Positions 47,863-57,134 of a stretch of 64,000 nucleotides of DNA are shown in pieces. Source of the DNA: CAWUJT01 sp963922715 (lineage in GTDB: Bacteria > Pseudomonadota > Alphaproteobacteria > Rhodobacterales > Rhodobacteraceae). Numbering within the stretch: the first letter of the stretch is position 1; every line of letters starts with the position of its first letter. The translations under genes and the position numbers were made by a program. The DNA is taken from the NCBI GenBank assembly GCA_963922715.1, contig CAWUJT010000004.1, positions 1-64,000 of the forward strand. Direction: 5' to 3'. A model generated the notes under the pieces. That model was not told the origin of the DNA, did no database searches, and was given only the letters and a program-made list of their open reading frames with translations.

Positions 47863-49519
47863 CCTCCATCTGTTGGTCTCCGCCGCCACAAGATCGTACC
47901 GTTGCTTCAAGCGGGGGCTTTGCAGCTTCATCGCGATCTTTGGCGCGCGCCTTCATTTGTGTGCGCACGGCTTTGCGGCGTTCGGCGGCCCGTTCCGCCC
48001 GGTCGGCGGAGGCCTCCCAATCTTCAAGCTGTGCCTCCGCCAATTGACGTGTGTCATCAAAATGGAAATCGACGCCTTTCTTCGTCTGTGGCCCCCAATA
48101 GCCAACCTTGCCCAAATCATAAAACGTCCGTTGGAAGCCCGCCCGCAAGAAGGCATAAAGACACCCTAAAAGATATCGGCGGCGGAAGCCCGTGCCCCGC
48201 CATGGATAATGAAACAGGGCTTTGCGCATGTAAAACCGGCGATAGTTGTTCATCACCCCATCCAGCAGTTCGCCGCGATCCATGGCAGCAGGCTTCATAA
48301 TCGGAGTCACGAAGTTGTATTTTGAGAAATCAAAGACCTTCACCTGATCTTTCAACTCTTGAAACAAAGGCGTGAACGGCCAAGGCGTGTACATCGACCA
48401 ATTGGCAAGATCGGGCTGCCAATCCCAGGCCATGCGGAAGGTCTCTTCCAGCGTCTCGGGCGTTTCATTGTTCAGACCGACGATAAACTGTGCCTCGACA
48501 AAAATATCCGCTTCCCGCAGAAGGCGGATCGCTGTCTTGTTTTCTTCGACCTTGGTTTCTTTGTTAAACTGATCGAGCTTGAGTTGCGCGGCGGCTTCCG
48601 TGCCAAGGCTGACATGAACCAAACCCGCTTTGCGGTAGAATTTCAGCAAGTCCCGATCCCGATAGACGTCGGTGACCCGGGTATTGATCCCCCATTTCAC
48701 CCGTTCATTGAGACCGCGGGCAATCAGCTCATCACAAAAGGCGATAAACTTGCGTTTGTTGATGGTGGGCTCTTCATCGGCCAGAATGAAAAACCCGACC
48801 CCGTGATTATCGACCAGATCTTCGATCTCATCGACCACATCCTTGGGATCGCGCACGCGGTAATCGCGCCAGAATTTCCATTGGGAACAAAAAGAGCAGG
48901 TGAAAGGGCAGCCCCGCGCCAGATTGGGAATGGCCACCCGGGTGCCAAGGGGAATATAGATGTATTTTTCCCACTCAAGAATCGACCAATCCGGTTTGAT
49001 TTTTGACAAATCTTTCACGGTGCTTTCGGCCTGGGTTGCGATGATGTTCTCGCCTTCCCAGAACGCAAGGCCTTTGATATTTTTACGCGCGGTAGGCCAG
49101 TTTCCATCCCGTATGGCTTCCATCAGCGCGGTACAAATTTCTTCGCCTTCGCCCCGAACGATGACATCAATCCAAGGCGCTTCGCTGAGAACCTGCTTGA
49201 ACATGAAGGTGGCGTGCACCCCGCCCAAAACTCTGACGGCCTCTGGCACGACCTCTGCGGCACTTTTCAGCACATTTTCAGCGGCATATATGGACGGTGT
49301 GATGGCTGTTACCCCAACCACATCAGGCCTGATCGTGGCAAGACGCGCCTTAAGATCCTCGTCTGAGAGATCATCGGTCATCGCGTCAATGAAATGAATA
49401 TCGTCAAACCCTGCGCGCCGAAGATGCCCAGTAAGGTAGGCCACCCAAGCCGACGACCACGTGCCTGCAATTTCCGCGCCACCAGAGTGATAATTTGGAT
49501 GTACAAATAGAATACGCAT
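47855..49519 (-). CDS. bchE: Anaerobic Mg-protoporphyrin IX monomethyl ester cyclase
   Basis: 554 aa. Forms the fifth ring of bacteriochlorophyll without oxygen. N-terminal cobalamin-binding domain (MRILFVHPNYHSGGAEIAGT), then the radical SAM motif CPFTCSFC in LARGCPFTCSFCSQWKFWRD. The C-terminal part is typical (FHYPWRGTGFRRRYLLGCLY). Standard length. A PpsR-type palindrome lies upstream. Co-transcribed with bchJ. No other photosynthesis gene is within the window. Confidence 0.95.
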   Translation of the reverse strand: MRILFVHPNYHSGGAEIAGTWSSAWVAYLTGHLRRAGFDDIHFIDAMTDDLSDEDLKARLATIRPDVVGVTAITPSIYAAENVLKSAAEVVPEAVRVLGGVHATFMFKQVLSEAPWIDVIVRGEGEEICTALMEAIRDGNWPTARKNIKGLAFWEGENIIATQAESTVKDLSKIKPDWSILEWEKYIYIPLGTRVAIPNLARGCPFTCSFCSQWKFWRDYRVRDPKDVVDEIEDLVDNHGVGFFILADEEPTINKRKFIAFCDELIARGLNERVKWGINTRVTDVYRDRDLLKFYRKAGLVHVSLGTEAAAQLKLDQFNKETKVEENKTAIRLLREADIFVEAQFIVGLNNETPETLEETFRMAWDWQPDLANWSMYTPWPFTPLFQELKDQVKVFDFSKYNFVTPIMKPAAMDRGELLDGVMNNYRRFYMRKALFHYPWRGTGFRRRYLLGCLYAFLRAGFQRTFYDLGKVGYWGPQTKKGVDFHFDDTRQLAEAQLEDWEASADRAERAAERRKAVRTQMKARAKDRDEAAKPPLEATVRSCGGGDQQMEDA

Positions 49520-49529
49520 GTCTTGGCCC

Positions 49530-49559
49530 CCAATGTGTCAATTCAACCTGACACATTGG
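49530..49559. promoter_or_regulatory. PpsR/CrtJ-type operator before bchE
   Basis: A perfect inverted repeat CCAATGTGTCA (49530-49540) and TGACACATTGG (49549-49559) with an 8-nt gap includes the TGT-N12-ACA consensus bound by the light/redox repressor PpsR. It ends 11 nt from the bchE ATG, so binding would block transcription. Confidence 0.85.
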
Positions 49560-49582
49560 TCGATACAGAGATTTGACTTGAA

Positions 49583-50389
49583 TCAACTTTGCTGGACGGT
49601 CTTGCCCGCGCCCCAGACAAACAGGGCAGAGCCAACAAAACAAAGTGCGGCGGCACAAACGATCGTGGGACCCGTGGGCGTGTCAAAAATATAAGCCCCA
49701 TATAAACCTGCCAGATTGGAGACGGCCCCGATGGCCGCTGCGACAAGGACCATCACCTCGGGCGTTTTAGCAAAACCACGGGCAGCAGCGGCGGGAATGA
49801 TCAACATGGCCACAATCAGCAAAACACCAACGACCTTGATCGCCACAGCCACCGTTATCGCCAGGCAAAGCGTAAGGATCAGATGCTCTTGCCGTGGATT
49901 AACCCCAGAGGCAAAAGCCAATTCTGCGTTCAGCGTGGAGAGCAAAAGCGCCGCCCACCGCCACACGATCAACGTTATCACAAGCGTCGCTCCGCCCCAG
50001 ATCACGGCCAGATCTGCCCGAGATACCGCCAAGATATCGCCGAAAAGATAGGCCATCAGATCAATACGCACACCGGACAAGAACGACGCGGTCACCAAGC
50101 CAAAGGCCAATGAGGCATGGGCCAAAACGCCCAAGGCGGTGTCCATGGCATATCCACGCCCCGACAACACATTGACCAATGTGACCATCAGGAGAGCAAC
50201 CGCCAATACGCCAACAAAGATCGACAGATGCAATGCCAATGATACCGCAACGCCCAAGATGGCGGCATGGGCCGTTGCATCCCCAAAATAGGCCATGCGA
50301 CGCCAAACAACAAAACATCCCAAAGGGGCCGCCGCGAGGGACAGGCCAAGGCCAGCCAAGGCGGCGCGAACAATGAAATCATCCAGCAC
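49583..50389 (-). CDS. znuB: Zinc ABC transporter permease
   Basis: 268 aa ABC-3 family permease with about seven to eight hydrophobic spans. Features: PLGCFVVWRRMAYFGDATAH near the N-terminus and LIVAMLIIPAAAARGFAKTP in the second half. Starts with GTG, whose first base overlaps the znuC stop (TAGTG). Imports zinc with ZnuC and ZnuA. Confidence 0.93.
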   Translation of the reverse strand: MLDDFIVRAALAGLGLSLAAAPLGCFVVWRRMAYFGDATAHAAILGVAVSLALHLSIFVGVLAVALLMVTLVNVLSGRGYAMDTALGVLAHASLAFGLVTASFLSGVRIDLMAYLFGDILAVSRADLAVIWGGATLVITLIVWRWAALLLSTLNAELAFASGVNPRQEHLILTLCLAITVAVAIKVVGVLLIVAMLIIPAAAARGFAKTPEVMVLVAAAIGAVSNLAGLYGAYIFDTPTGPTIVCAAALCFVGSALFVWGAGKTVQQS

Positions 50390-51144
50390 TATTCGGCGAC
50401 CTGTGTCGGGCCATGTCTGTGATCATCGTCGTGCGTATGTGTATGATCATGTTCATGCCGATAAAGCGCCAAGGCCCCACCGGTTCCCGTGCCAAAGAGG
50501 GCCCGGTATTCCGGGTCTGAGGCCACCACAGCTGGGGTTCCTGAACAGCACACATGCCCGTTGAGGCAAATCACCCGATCAGAGGCCCGCATCACAACGT
50601 GCAGGTCATGGCTGATCATCAAAATTGCACAGCCTGTCTCATTTCTGACAGCTTCAATCCTTTGGTAAAACGCCGCAGAGCCCGTCTGATCAAGGCCTTG
50701 TGTTGCCTCATCAAGCAACAGAATATCCGGTTTTTCCATCAGCGCGCGCGCCAGCAAGATGCGTTGAAACTGCCCGCCCGAGAGTTGTGACATTTGCCGT
50801 TTTAACAGATCGGGCAGTCCTGCAGCGATCAAAGCCGTTTTGCAGGCGGCACGATCGAACGGTCCAGCCAACCGCAGGAACCGCTCCACAGTGATGGGCA
50901 AGGTTGGGTCGATATGCAAGCGCTGGGGCACATACCCAAGACGCAGCCCTGGTTTTTTTGTAATCTGCCCCGTTGTGAACTCTACCGACCCAATGATCGC
51001 TTTGAACAAACTGGTCTTGCCGGACCCATTCGGTCCGACAATCGTCACGATCTCTCCTGCATCTACCGTAAGATCGACATCCTGGAGGACCATGTTTTCA
51101 TTGTAGCGGACACTCAGGTTTTCGACTTTGATCAAAGTCATCAA
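50389..51144 (-). CDS. znuC: Zinc ABC transporter ATPase
   Basis: 251 aa. Walker A GPNGSGKTSLFKAI, signature LSGGQFQRILLARAL and Walker B ILLLDEATQGLD are intact. The C-terminal end is His/Asp-rich (HEHDHTHTHDDDHRHGP), typical of zinc transport proteins. Overlaps the zur gene by 4 nt. Confidence 0.95.
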   Translation of the reverse strand: MMTLIKVENLSVRYNENMVLQDVDLTVDAGEIVTIVGPNGSGKTSLFKAIIGSVEFTTGQITKKPGLRLGYVPQRLHIDPTLPITVERFLRLAGPFDRAACKTALIAAGLPDLLKRQMSQLSGGQFQRILLARALMEKPDILLLDEATQGLDQTGSAAFYQRIEAVRNETGCAILMISHDLHVVMRASDRVICLNGHVCCSGTPAVVASDPEYRALFGTGTGGALALYRHEHDHTHTHDDDHRHGPTQVAE

Positions 51145-51644
51145 TCGCTCTCCACAGCACAGGCCGGACAGAGCCCTTCCGCTTCAATAACCGTGCGCTC
51201 AATCTGAAACCCCGAGGCCTGCGCCGCCACCTGCATTGTGCTTTCCAAGCCTGTATGCGCCTCCCCGACTTTCTCACAGGTTCGGCAAATCATAAAGGTT
51301 GGCACATGATCCTTAGTCGGATGGACACAAGCCACATAGGCGTTCAAGCGCTCAATTTTATGCGCAAACCCGTGTTTGATTAAAAACTCGAGCGCGCGAT
51401 ACGCGACAGGTGGTTGTGCGTTAAACCCAGCCTTACGCAACAGATCCAGGATCGCATAGGCCCCAAGCGACCGATGCTCCTTGATCAGGAATTCAAGAAC
51501 TTTGCGCCGCACTGGGGTCAAGCGAAGTCCCTGTTCTTCACAGTAGGCCGTTGCTGTGGCCAAAGCGTCTTCGACACATTGTGTATGGTCATGCTGGGCA
51601 AATCCCACAGGCGTTTTGGCTTGGTCAGCCATGTCACTTGTCAT
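51141..51644 (-). CDS. zur: Zinc uptake regulator (Fur family)
   Basis: 167 aa (or 163 from MADQAK, 51632). The HTH part has GLRLTPVRRKVLEFLIKEHR and the metal part has FMICRTCEK and GLCPACA, the two CxxC pairs of the structural zinc site. Represses znuA and the zur-znuCB operon when zinc is sufficient, through the sites at 51643-51690. First gene of the leftward operon. Confidence 0.93.
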   Translation of the reverse strand: MTSDMADQAKTPVGFAQHDHTQCVEDALATATAYCEEQGLRLTPVRRKVLEFLIKEHRSLGAYAILDLLRKAGFNAQPPVAYRALEFLIKHGFAHKIERLNAYVACVHPTKDHVPTFMICRTCEKVGEAHTGLESTMQVAAQASGFQIERTVIEAEGLCPACAVESD

Positions 51645-51690
51645 GTTATACTATATCATTTATGGCGTATATCATGTTATATTATTACAT
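51643..51690. promoter_or_regulatory. Two Zur boxes in the zur-znuA gap
   Basis: ATGTTATACTATATCAT (51643-51659) and ATGTTATATTATTACAT (51674-51690) are imperfect dyads similar to the alphaproteobacterial Zur consensus (TGTTATA-N-TATAACA). The first overlaps the upstream zur start codon, which suggests leaderless zur or the second ATG. Confidence 0.7.
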
Positions 51691-51700
51691 GGAGATTGGG

Positions 51701-52765
51701 ATGTCCAGAAATCTAGTTCCAGCAATATTTGCCACTGTTTTGTTGGGGGGCACGACATATGCAGATGTGCCCTCTGTCGCTGTCGACATTGCCCCGGTGC
51801 ATTCTCTGGTCGCACGGGTGATGGAGGGCGTCGGTACACCAGACCTGATCATACAGCTTGGCGCGTCTCCCCATGAATACAGCCTACGCCCGTCAGAGGC
51901 ACGCGCTTTGCAACAGGCTGACGTGGTCTTTTGGATGGGCGAAGGTCTGACGCCTTGGATGGAAAATGCGATTGATACTCTTTCCGATGGGGCGGCGGTG
52001 ACGGCACTTTTGGAGATTGAGGACACGGAGTTGCTCGACATCCGGGAAGACGCGTTGTTTGAGGCGCATGCGCATCATGATGACGAAAATGACCATGCCG
52101 ATGACGCAGACACACATCATAAGGACGATCACGCGAAATCCGAAGACGACCATCATGACCATGACACACATGCCGAGGACGCGCACCATGAGGATGAGCA
52201 TAATCACGAGGATCATGCCAATGACGACGACCATGCAGGACATGACCACGGGGTGCATGACCCGCATGCTTGGCTGTCTCCCGACAATGCCCGCACATGG
52301 CTGAACGTCATCGCCGCAGAGCTTTCTGCCGTCGATCCAGAAAATGCCGGGGCTTATTTCGCCAATGCCGCAGAAGGGCGCGCAGAAATTGAGGCGCTCA
52401 AGGCAGAAGTTTCAGAGATGCTTGATCCCATTCGTGGCCGTCAATTTATTGTGTTCCACGATGCCTATCAATATTTTGAGACCGCTTTTGACGTCCCAAT
52501 CGCCGGTGCGATCTCAATTTCTGATGCGTCGGATCCCAGCCCCGCCAGAGTCGCTGAGATCCAGTCTCGGGTACGAGATGAGGGTATTGATTGCGTTTTG
52601 TCAGAACCGCAATACAATGCATCTCTCGTGGCCACTGTCTTAGACGGCACAGAAGCGTCCACAGGTGTGACAGACCCTCACGGCGCGCACCTTGAGGCTG
52701 GAAGCAATCTCTACCCACAGCTGATCAAAGACCTCGCGGGCGCTCTGGTGGCCTGTGTCGAATAG
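51701..52765 (+). CDS. znuA: Zinc ABC transporter substrate-binding protein
   Basis: 354 aa from ATG 51701 (GGAG upstream), with signal peptide MSRNLVPAIFATVLLGGTTY cut near AD. Zinc ligands: His in QLGASPHEYSLRPS, His in HDPHAWLSPDNA, and a third in FIVFHDAYQYFE. Between the first two lies a His/Asp/Glu loop of about 65 residues (52065-52260), longer than usual, which should collect zinc. Divergent from zur. Confidence 0.95.
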   Translation: MSRNLVPAIFATVLLGGTTYADVPSVAVDIAPVHSLVARVMEGVGTPDLIIQLGASPHEYSLRPSEARALQQADVVFWMGEGLTPWMENAIDTLSDGAAVTALLEIEDTELLDIREDALFEAHAHHDDENDHADDADTHHKDDHAKSEDDHHDHDTHAEDAHHEDEHNHEDHANDDDHAGHDHGVHDPHAWLSPDNARTWLNVIAAELSAVDPENAGAYFANAAEGRAEIEALKAEVSEMLDPIRGRQFIVFHDAYQYFETAFDVPIAGAISISDASDPSPARVAEIQSRVRDEGIDCVLSEPQYNASLVATVLDGTEASTGVTDPHGAHLEAGSNLYPQLIKDLAGALVACVE

Positions 52766-52824
52766 ATAATTTTCCACGCGCGTCTGCGTTATAACGGTCT
52801 TGCCGAATGAAGACCTGGCGCGTG

Positions 52825-53292
52825 CTAAACGGACAACTTATAGGGCGCCATGCCAGAACGGGCGAGTTGATCGGCACGCTCATTTTCGGCATGGCCCGCA
52901 TGGCCCTTGATCCACGCCCATGTGACAGAGTGGCGCTCTTGCGCGATTGAAAGAGCACGCCAAAGGTCTTCGTTCTTCACGGGCTTTTTGGTCGCTGTTT
53001 TCCACCCATTCTTCTGCCACGTGTGAAGCCAGGATGTAATGCCATTTTTGACATAGACACTGTCCGTCACAACCGTAATCTCTGAGGGCCGCTCAAGCGC
53101 CTCTAGGGCGGCGATAGCGGCTTGCAGCTCCATACGATTGTTTGTGGTGTCCGCAGCCCCGCCTTTCAGCTCACGTTCTTTTAAGACACGATCCCCGTCG
53201 CGCGCCACCAGCAAAACGCCCCACCCGCCGGGTCCAGGGTTGCCGCTGCAGGCCCCATCGGTATAGGCGAAAAGCTCAGGCAAACGCATCAT
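52825..53292 (-). CDS. rnhA: Ribonuclease HI
   Basis: 155 aa from tandem ATG at 53292. Removes RNA from RNA-DNA hybrids. All four catalytic acids are visible: Asp in AYTDGACSGNPG, Glu in NNRMELQAAI, Asp in VTDSVYVKNG and the last Asp in ENERADQLARS. Standard length. Located at the end of a leftward block. Confidence 0.95.
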   Translation of the reverse strand: MMRLPELFAYTDGACSGNPGPGGWGVLLVARDGDRVLKERELKGGAADTTNNRMELQAAIAALEALERPSEITVVTDSVYVKNGITSWLHTWQKNGWKTATKKPVKNEDLWRALSIAQERHSVTWAWIKGHAGHAENERADQLARSGMAPYKLSV

Positions 53293-53349
53293 CCCCGGAT
53301 AGGACAAGCGATTGATGCTGGTCCCAGGAACTGTTTGCAGGCTGTCTTG

Positions 53350-53787
53350 TCATATCAACACCCCAACCACCAGGCATAGAACGGCAAGAAAGGTCAGCAG
53401 CACCCTCAGCCGCAGCCACCAATCTGGTGTTTGGCCGCGCCGCGCCGCCCGCCGATCGAGCAAGAGCAACGTCACAAATCCGAAGGCGAGCAAGAACGTG
53501 GCTTCTTTGGGTTTTAACAGACCCAAGTAGACAGGAAAGAGCGGGACGAACCACCCGTAAAGCGCTGGCAAAACGCTCAAAGCATATCCCACCCTATCGT
53601 TCTCTTGCGCGGAAAATGCCCAGATGCAGCCAGACATGAAGGCCAAAATCGTCACGGCATAGAGTGTGCGGACCGCTGTCACCAACTCTCGCGCCGCAAA
53701 GCCAAGGTCAAACAAAGGCAGAACAGCGGTTATGGCAAAGGGCAGAACACCGGCAAGCCCAAGATAAAGCGCCACACGTGGGATCAT
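53350..53787 (-). CDS. DUF3429 membrane protein
   Basis: 145 aa with about five hydrophobic spans. IPRVALYLGLAGVLPFAITA and AFMSGCIWAFSAQEN with SVLPALYGWFVPLFPVYLGL fit DUF3429, found in many Proteobacteria without a known role. Its ATG overlaps the ispH stop by 4 nt. Confidence 0.85.
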   Translation of the reverse strand: MIPRVALYLGLAGVLPFAITAVLPLFDLGFAARELVTAVRTLYAVTILAFMSGCIWAFSAQENDRVGYALSVLPALYGWFVPLFPVYLGLLKPKEATFLLAFGFVTLLLLDRRAARRGQTPDWWLRLRVLLTFLAVLCLVVGVLI

Positions 53788-54743
53788 GCGCTCTGTCGCA
53801 ATACCCGAGGCACCTTGAACGCAACATCCTCTTTGGCGGTTTCCACAACGTGAACCGTCACGTCGTGCCGTTCGCGGAATGCCTCGATCACTTCTTCAAC
53901 CAAAATTTCGGGCGCAGATGCACCAGCCGTCACACCAATGGCTGCTACACCTTCAAGCGCACGCCAATCGATGTCGGTGGCTCTCTGCACAAGCTGCGCA
54001 TAGGTACAACCGGCCCGTTTGCCCACTTCGACAAGGCGTTTCGAGTTGGACGAATTCGGCGCGCCCACAACCAAAAGTGCCTGGATCTTGTGGGCCATCG
54101 CTTTTACAGCTTCTTGGCGGTTTGTGGTGGCATAACAGATGTCTTCTTTGTGGGGGCCTTGGATCTTCGGAAACCGTTTTTTCAAGGCCTCAACAATCAT
54201 GGCTGTATCATCAACCGAGAGTGTCGTCTGTGTGATATAGGCCAGCCGCTCGGGGTCGCGCACCTGCAGACGGGCAACGTCGTCAACCCCCTCCACCAAG
54301 AGCACCTCGCCTTCGGGGAGTTGTCCCATGGTTCCAATGGTCTCGGGATGGCCCGCATGGCCAATCATCACCATTTGCAGCCCGTTCTGATTGTGCCGCG
54401 CGGCCTCGATATGCACTTTACTGACCAGCGGACACGTCGCATCGACATAAAGCATATTTCGGGCTTCTGCCGCGGCAGGAACGGATTTCGGCACCCCATG
54501 TGCCGAGAAAATCACCGGACGATCCGTCGGACACTCTTCGAGTTCCCGCACGAACACCGCCCCTTTGGCACGCAAATCCTCGACAACATAGCGGTTGTGA
54601 ACGATCTCGTGGCGTACATAGACCGGGGCTCCCCATTTCTCTATTGCCATTTCGACGATCTTGATTGCCCGATCCACACCGGCACAAAACCCGCGCGGGG
54701 CGGCAAGGTAAATGTCGAGGTTTGGTTTCGGTACTTCGGTCAT
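53784..54743 (-). CDS. ispH: 4-hydroxy-3-methylbut-2-enyl diphosphate reductase
   Basis: 319 aa. Last step of the MEP isoprenoid pathway, making IPP and DMAPP with an iron-sulfur cluster held by three Cys: APRGFCAGVDRAI, VDATCPLVSKVH and EDICYATTNRQEAV. Other signature parts: EIVHNRYVV, SAHGVPKS and NSSNSKRLVEVG. Standard length. Isoprenoids also feed carotenoids and the bacteriochlorophyll tail. Confidence 0.97.
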   Translation of the reverse strand: MTEVPKPNLDIYLAAPRGFCAGVDRAIKIVEMAIEKWGAPVYVRHEIVHNRYVVEDLRAKGAVFVRELEECPTDRPVIFSAHGVPKSVPAAAEARNMLYVDATCPLVSKVHIEAARHNQNGLQMVMIGHAGHPETIGTMGQLPEGEVLLVEGVDDVARLQVRDPERLAYITQTTLSVDDTAMIVEALKKRFPKIQGPHKEDICYATTNRQEAVKAMAHKIQALLVVGAPNSSNSKRLVEVGKRAGCTYAQLVQRATDIDWRALEGVAAIGVTAGASAPEILVEEVIEAFRERHDVTVHVVETAKEDVAFKVPRVLRQSA

Positions 54744-54795
54744 AGCATCCTCATACTAAGAATGATGTACGCGGCGCAAGCCGCGTGCCGCTGGA

Positions 54796-55032
54796 TCAGC
54801 GCCGCCAATGGGTGGGTACGATAATCAGCGCCCCGATGGAGGAGATAATCGCGTCCACCCCGGGCGGTCCAAATGCGAACCCGAACATAATCCGAATGAA
54901 ATAAAACACCAAAGCACCCCCGACACAAATAATGATGGAGGGCAGGATGCCATTGCGGGTGAACCGCGTTTTCTCGCTGAGGTATCCAATGACACCCGCG
55001 ATAATCACTGTGCCCATCATAACTGGAAACAT
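54796..55032 (-). CDS. GlsB/YeaQ/YmgE-type membrane protein
   Basis: 78 aa from ATG 55032, which has GGAGGGTCGCC directly upstream. Three hydrophobic spans with GVIGYLSEKTRFTRNGILPS and GPPGVDAIISSIGALIIV, the pattern of transglycosylase-associated small membrane proteins. It overlaps the fmt end by 16 nt. The role is unknown. Confidence 0.75.
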   Translation of the reverse strand: MFPVMMGTVIIAGVIGYLSEKTRFTRNGILPSIIICVGGALVFYFIRIMFGFAFGPPGVDAIISSIGALIIVPTHWRR

Positions 55033-55943
55033 GGCGACCCTCCAATCCATTCCCCTGTTAAAGGACCAACACCATTCAGCCAATCTTGCGCAGACATGGC
55101 CCCCTTGCCAGCGGGCTGCACCTGCAACACCTCAACCGCCCTATCTCCACAAGCGATTGTCAGCCCATTTAACACTTCCCCAGGGCGACCGTTTAAGGAG
55201 ACATCCCGGGCTTGCAAAAACTTCACGCGTTTTCCATCACGCACGATATAAGCCCCGGGAAATGGCGATAGACCGTTGATGTGACGCGCCACTTCTTTTG
55301 CGGGACGTTGCCAATTGATAACCGCCTCTGCCTTATCAATCTTCGCGGCATAAGTGATGCCTTGGGTTGCTTGTGGCTCTGGCCTCAGCTGATCGTAGTG
55401 TTCGAGCGCCGCGACAATAAGGCGCGCGCCCATCGCGCTCAGCCGATCATGAAGCACACCGGCTGTCTCCGTTTCACCAATTGGCAGGCTGTCACGCAAC
55501 ACCACAGGCCCAGTATCGAGACCCGCTTCCATCTGCATAATACAAACACCCGTTTCTTTATCGCCCGCCATAATCGCCCGGTTGATTGGTGCCGCCCCGC
55601 GCCAGCGGGGTAAAAGTGAGGCATGGATGTTCAAACAGCCCTGTCTTGGTCCCTCCAAAATACCCCGGGGAAGGATCAGGCCATAGGCCACAACAACAGC
55701 GATGTCGGCATCATGTGCACAAAATTCAGCCTGCACCTCGGCAGAGCGCAGCGATTGCGGATGACAAACCGTCAAACCCTGCTGCTCTGCAACGCGCTGC
55801 ACCGGAGACGGGCGCAACGCCTTGCCCCGCCCCGCAGGTCGGGGGGGCTGTGTATAGACAGCCACAATATCATGGCCTGCGGCAATCAGCGCCTCTAGCG
55901 CGGGCACAGAAAAATCAGGCGTGCCCATGAAAACGATCTTCAT
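55017..55943 (-). CDS. fmt: Methionyl-tRNA formyltransferase
   Basis: 308 aa. Formylates initiator Met-tRNA. MKIVFMGTPDFSVPALEALI starts the catalytic domain; the active-site region is CLNIHASLLPRWRGAAPINR followed by TGVCIMQMEAGLDTGPVV. The C-terminal OB-like domain follows from about residue 205. ATG overlaps the def stop by 4 nt. Confidence 0.97.
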   Translation of the reverse strand: MKIVFMGTPDFSVPALEALIAAGHDIVAVYTQPPRPAGRGKALRPSPVQRVAEQQGLTVCHPQSLRSAEVQAEFCAHDADIAVVVAYGLILPRGILEGPRQGCLNIHASLLPRWRGAAPINRAIMAGDKETGVCIMQMEAGLDTGPVVLRDSLPIGETETAGVLHDRLSAMGARLIVAALEHYDQLRPEPQATQGITYAAKIDKAEAVINWQRPAKEVARHINGLSPFPGAYIVRDGKRVKFLQARDVSLNGRPGEVLNGLTIACGDRAVEVLQVQPAGKGAMSAQDWLNGVGPLTGEWIGGSPCFQL

Positions 55944-56461
55944 GGCCGCGCCTTTTCCCGCTTGAATTTTTTCATTTTGCGCGTGATCAGTTGGCGCTTG
56001 AGTGGCGACAGATAGTCAATGAAAAGCTTGCCGTCCAAATGATCGATCTCATGTTGAATGCATGTTGCCCAAAGACCGCTGAAAACCTCTTGCGCAGCAT
56101 TCCCGTTCTGGTCAATCCAAGCAAGCTCCACCTCAGCGGGTCGTGTGATATCTTCGTAAATCTCTGGCAACGACAAACAGCCCTCATTATAGACCGACGT
56201 TTCATCGCTTTGAGCGATAATTTCAGGATTAAACATGATCAAAGGCCGCGGCGGCGTCCCCTCTTCTTTGACGCAATCGAGAACAATCAAGCGTACGCCC
56301 TTGCCAATTTGTGGGGCTGCAAGCCCGATGCCAGGCGCATCATACATGGTCTCCAACATATCCTCTGCCAAACGGCGCAAATCATCTGACACGTCAGAGA
56401 TTGGATCTGCCTGTGCTTTCAAGCGCGGATCGGGATGAAGAAGGATGTCTTTCAAGGCCAT
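55940..56461 (-). CDS. def: Peptide deformylase
   Basis: 173 aa from MALKDILLHPDPRLKAQADP. Removes the formyl group from new proteins. The three motifs are present: APGIGLAAPQIG, NEGCLSLPEI (Cys metal ligand) and CIQHEIDHLDGKLF (two His ligands and catalytic Glu). A longer frame to 56617 has no start support. Functionally paired with fmt. Confidence 0.97.
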   Translation of the reverse strand: MALKDILLHPDPRLKAQADPISDVSDDLRRLAEDMLETMYDAPGIGLAAPQIGKGVRLIVLDCVKEEGTPPRPLIMFNPEIIAQSDETSVYNEGCLSLPEIYEDITRPAEVELAWIDQNGNAAQEVFSGLWATCIQHEIDHLDGKLFIDYLSPLKRQLITRKMKKFKREKARP

Positions 56462-56486
56462 GGCGTTCAAATAATACACCGCTGTG

Positions 56487-57053
56487 TCAACCGCTAGGCT
56501 TTTCCTGCAATTCTGCACTTTGGATGAAAGGAAAAAACACACCCTGAGAGTGCACACCAAACGCTTCCCCGGCGTGAACGCCAATGTCCACAAGCCGGTA
56601 AAAACTTTTGCGGTCAATCAAAGCCTCTAGACCGGCACGTATATGGATGTAAGGTGCGGGCTCTCCCCCTGGCCCATGCTCAATGCGGATAGGATGGTTT
56701 GGGCCTGCGGTCACCTGATCGCCCACATTCGTCTCAAACGTCAGATTTCCCGCACCTGCGGTGAAGTCCACCGCAACAAAAGGCGCATCCTCGACCGTGA
56801 TGCCCACTTTCTCCACCGGCGTGACCAGGAAATAATCTTCCCCCTCGCGCTTTAAGATCGTCGAGAACAGGCGCACAAGCGCAGGCCGACCAATCGGTGT
56901 GCCTTGGTAAAACCAGGTGCCATCGCGGGCGATACGCATATCAAGATCCCCGCAAAACGGCGGGGTCCACAGATGGACGGGCGGCAAACCGCCACTTTTT
57001 TGCACAGCTTTCGCCTGTGCGGCAATTTCTTTGGCCGTTGGTATCTCAGGCAT
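56487..57053 (-). CDS. DUF1285 protein
   Basis: 188 aa from MPEIPTAKEIAAQAKAVQKS; a start at 57083 is also possible. The segment CGDLDMRIARDGTWFYQGTP followed by IGRPALVRLFSTILKREGED and YFLVTPVEKVGITVEDAPFV is DUF1285. It is found next to moxR operons in many alphaproteobacteria, divergent from them as here. Function unknown. Confidence 0.88.
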   Translation of the reverse strand: MPEIPTAKEIAAQAKAVQKSGGLPPVHLWTPPFCGDLDMRIARDGTWFYQGTPIGRPALVRLFSTILKREGEDYFLVTPVEKVGITVEDAPFVAVDFTAGAGNLTFETNVGDQVTAGPNHPIRIEHGPGGEPAPYIHIRAGLEALIDRKSFYRLVDIGVHAGEAFGVHSQGVFFPFIQSAELQEKPSG

Positions 57054-57134
57054 TTGTATGATCTTGACCCTTTGCCATTCCATCTCGCTAACATATCTAA
57101 AGATAAAGTATAGGATGAGAAAGGGACACAGACC

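Noticed and set aside
49530..49559. The palindrome before bchE as a terminator
   Set aside because: No T-run on either strand and it contains the PpsR consensus, so an operator is the better reading.
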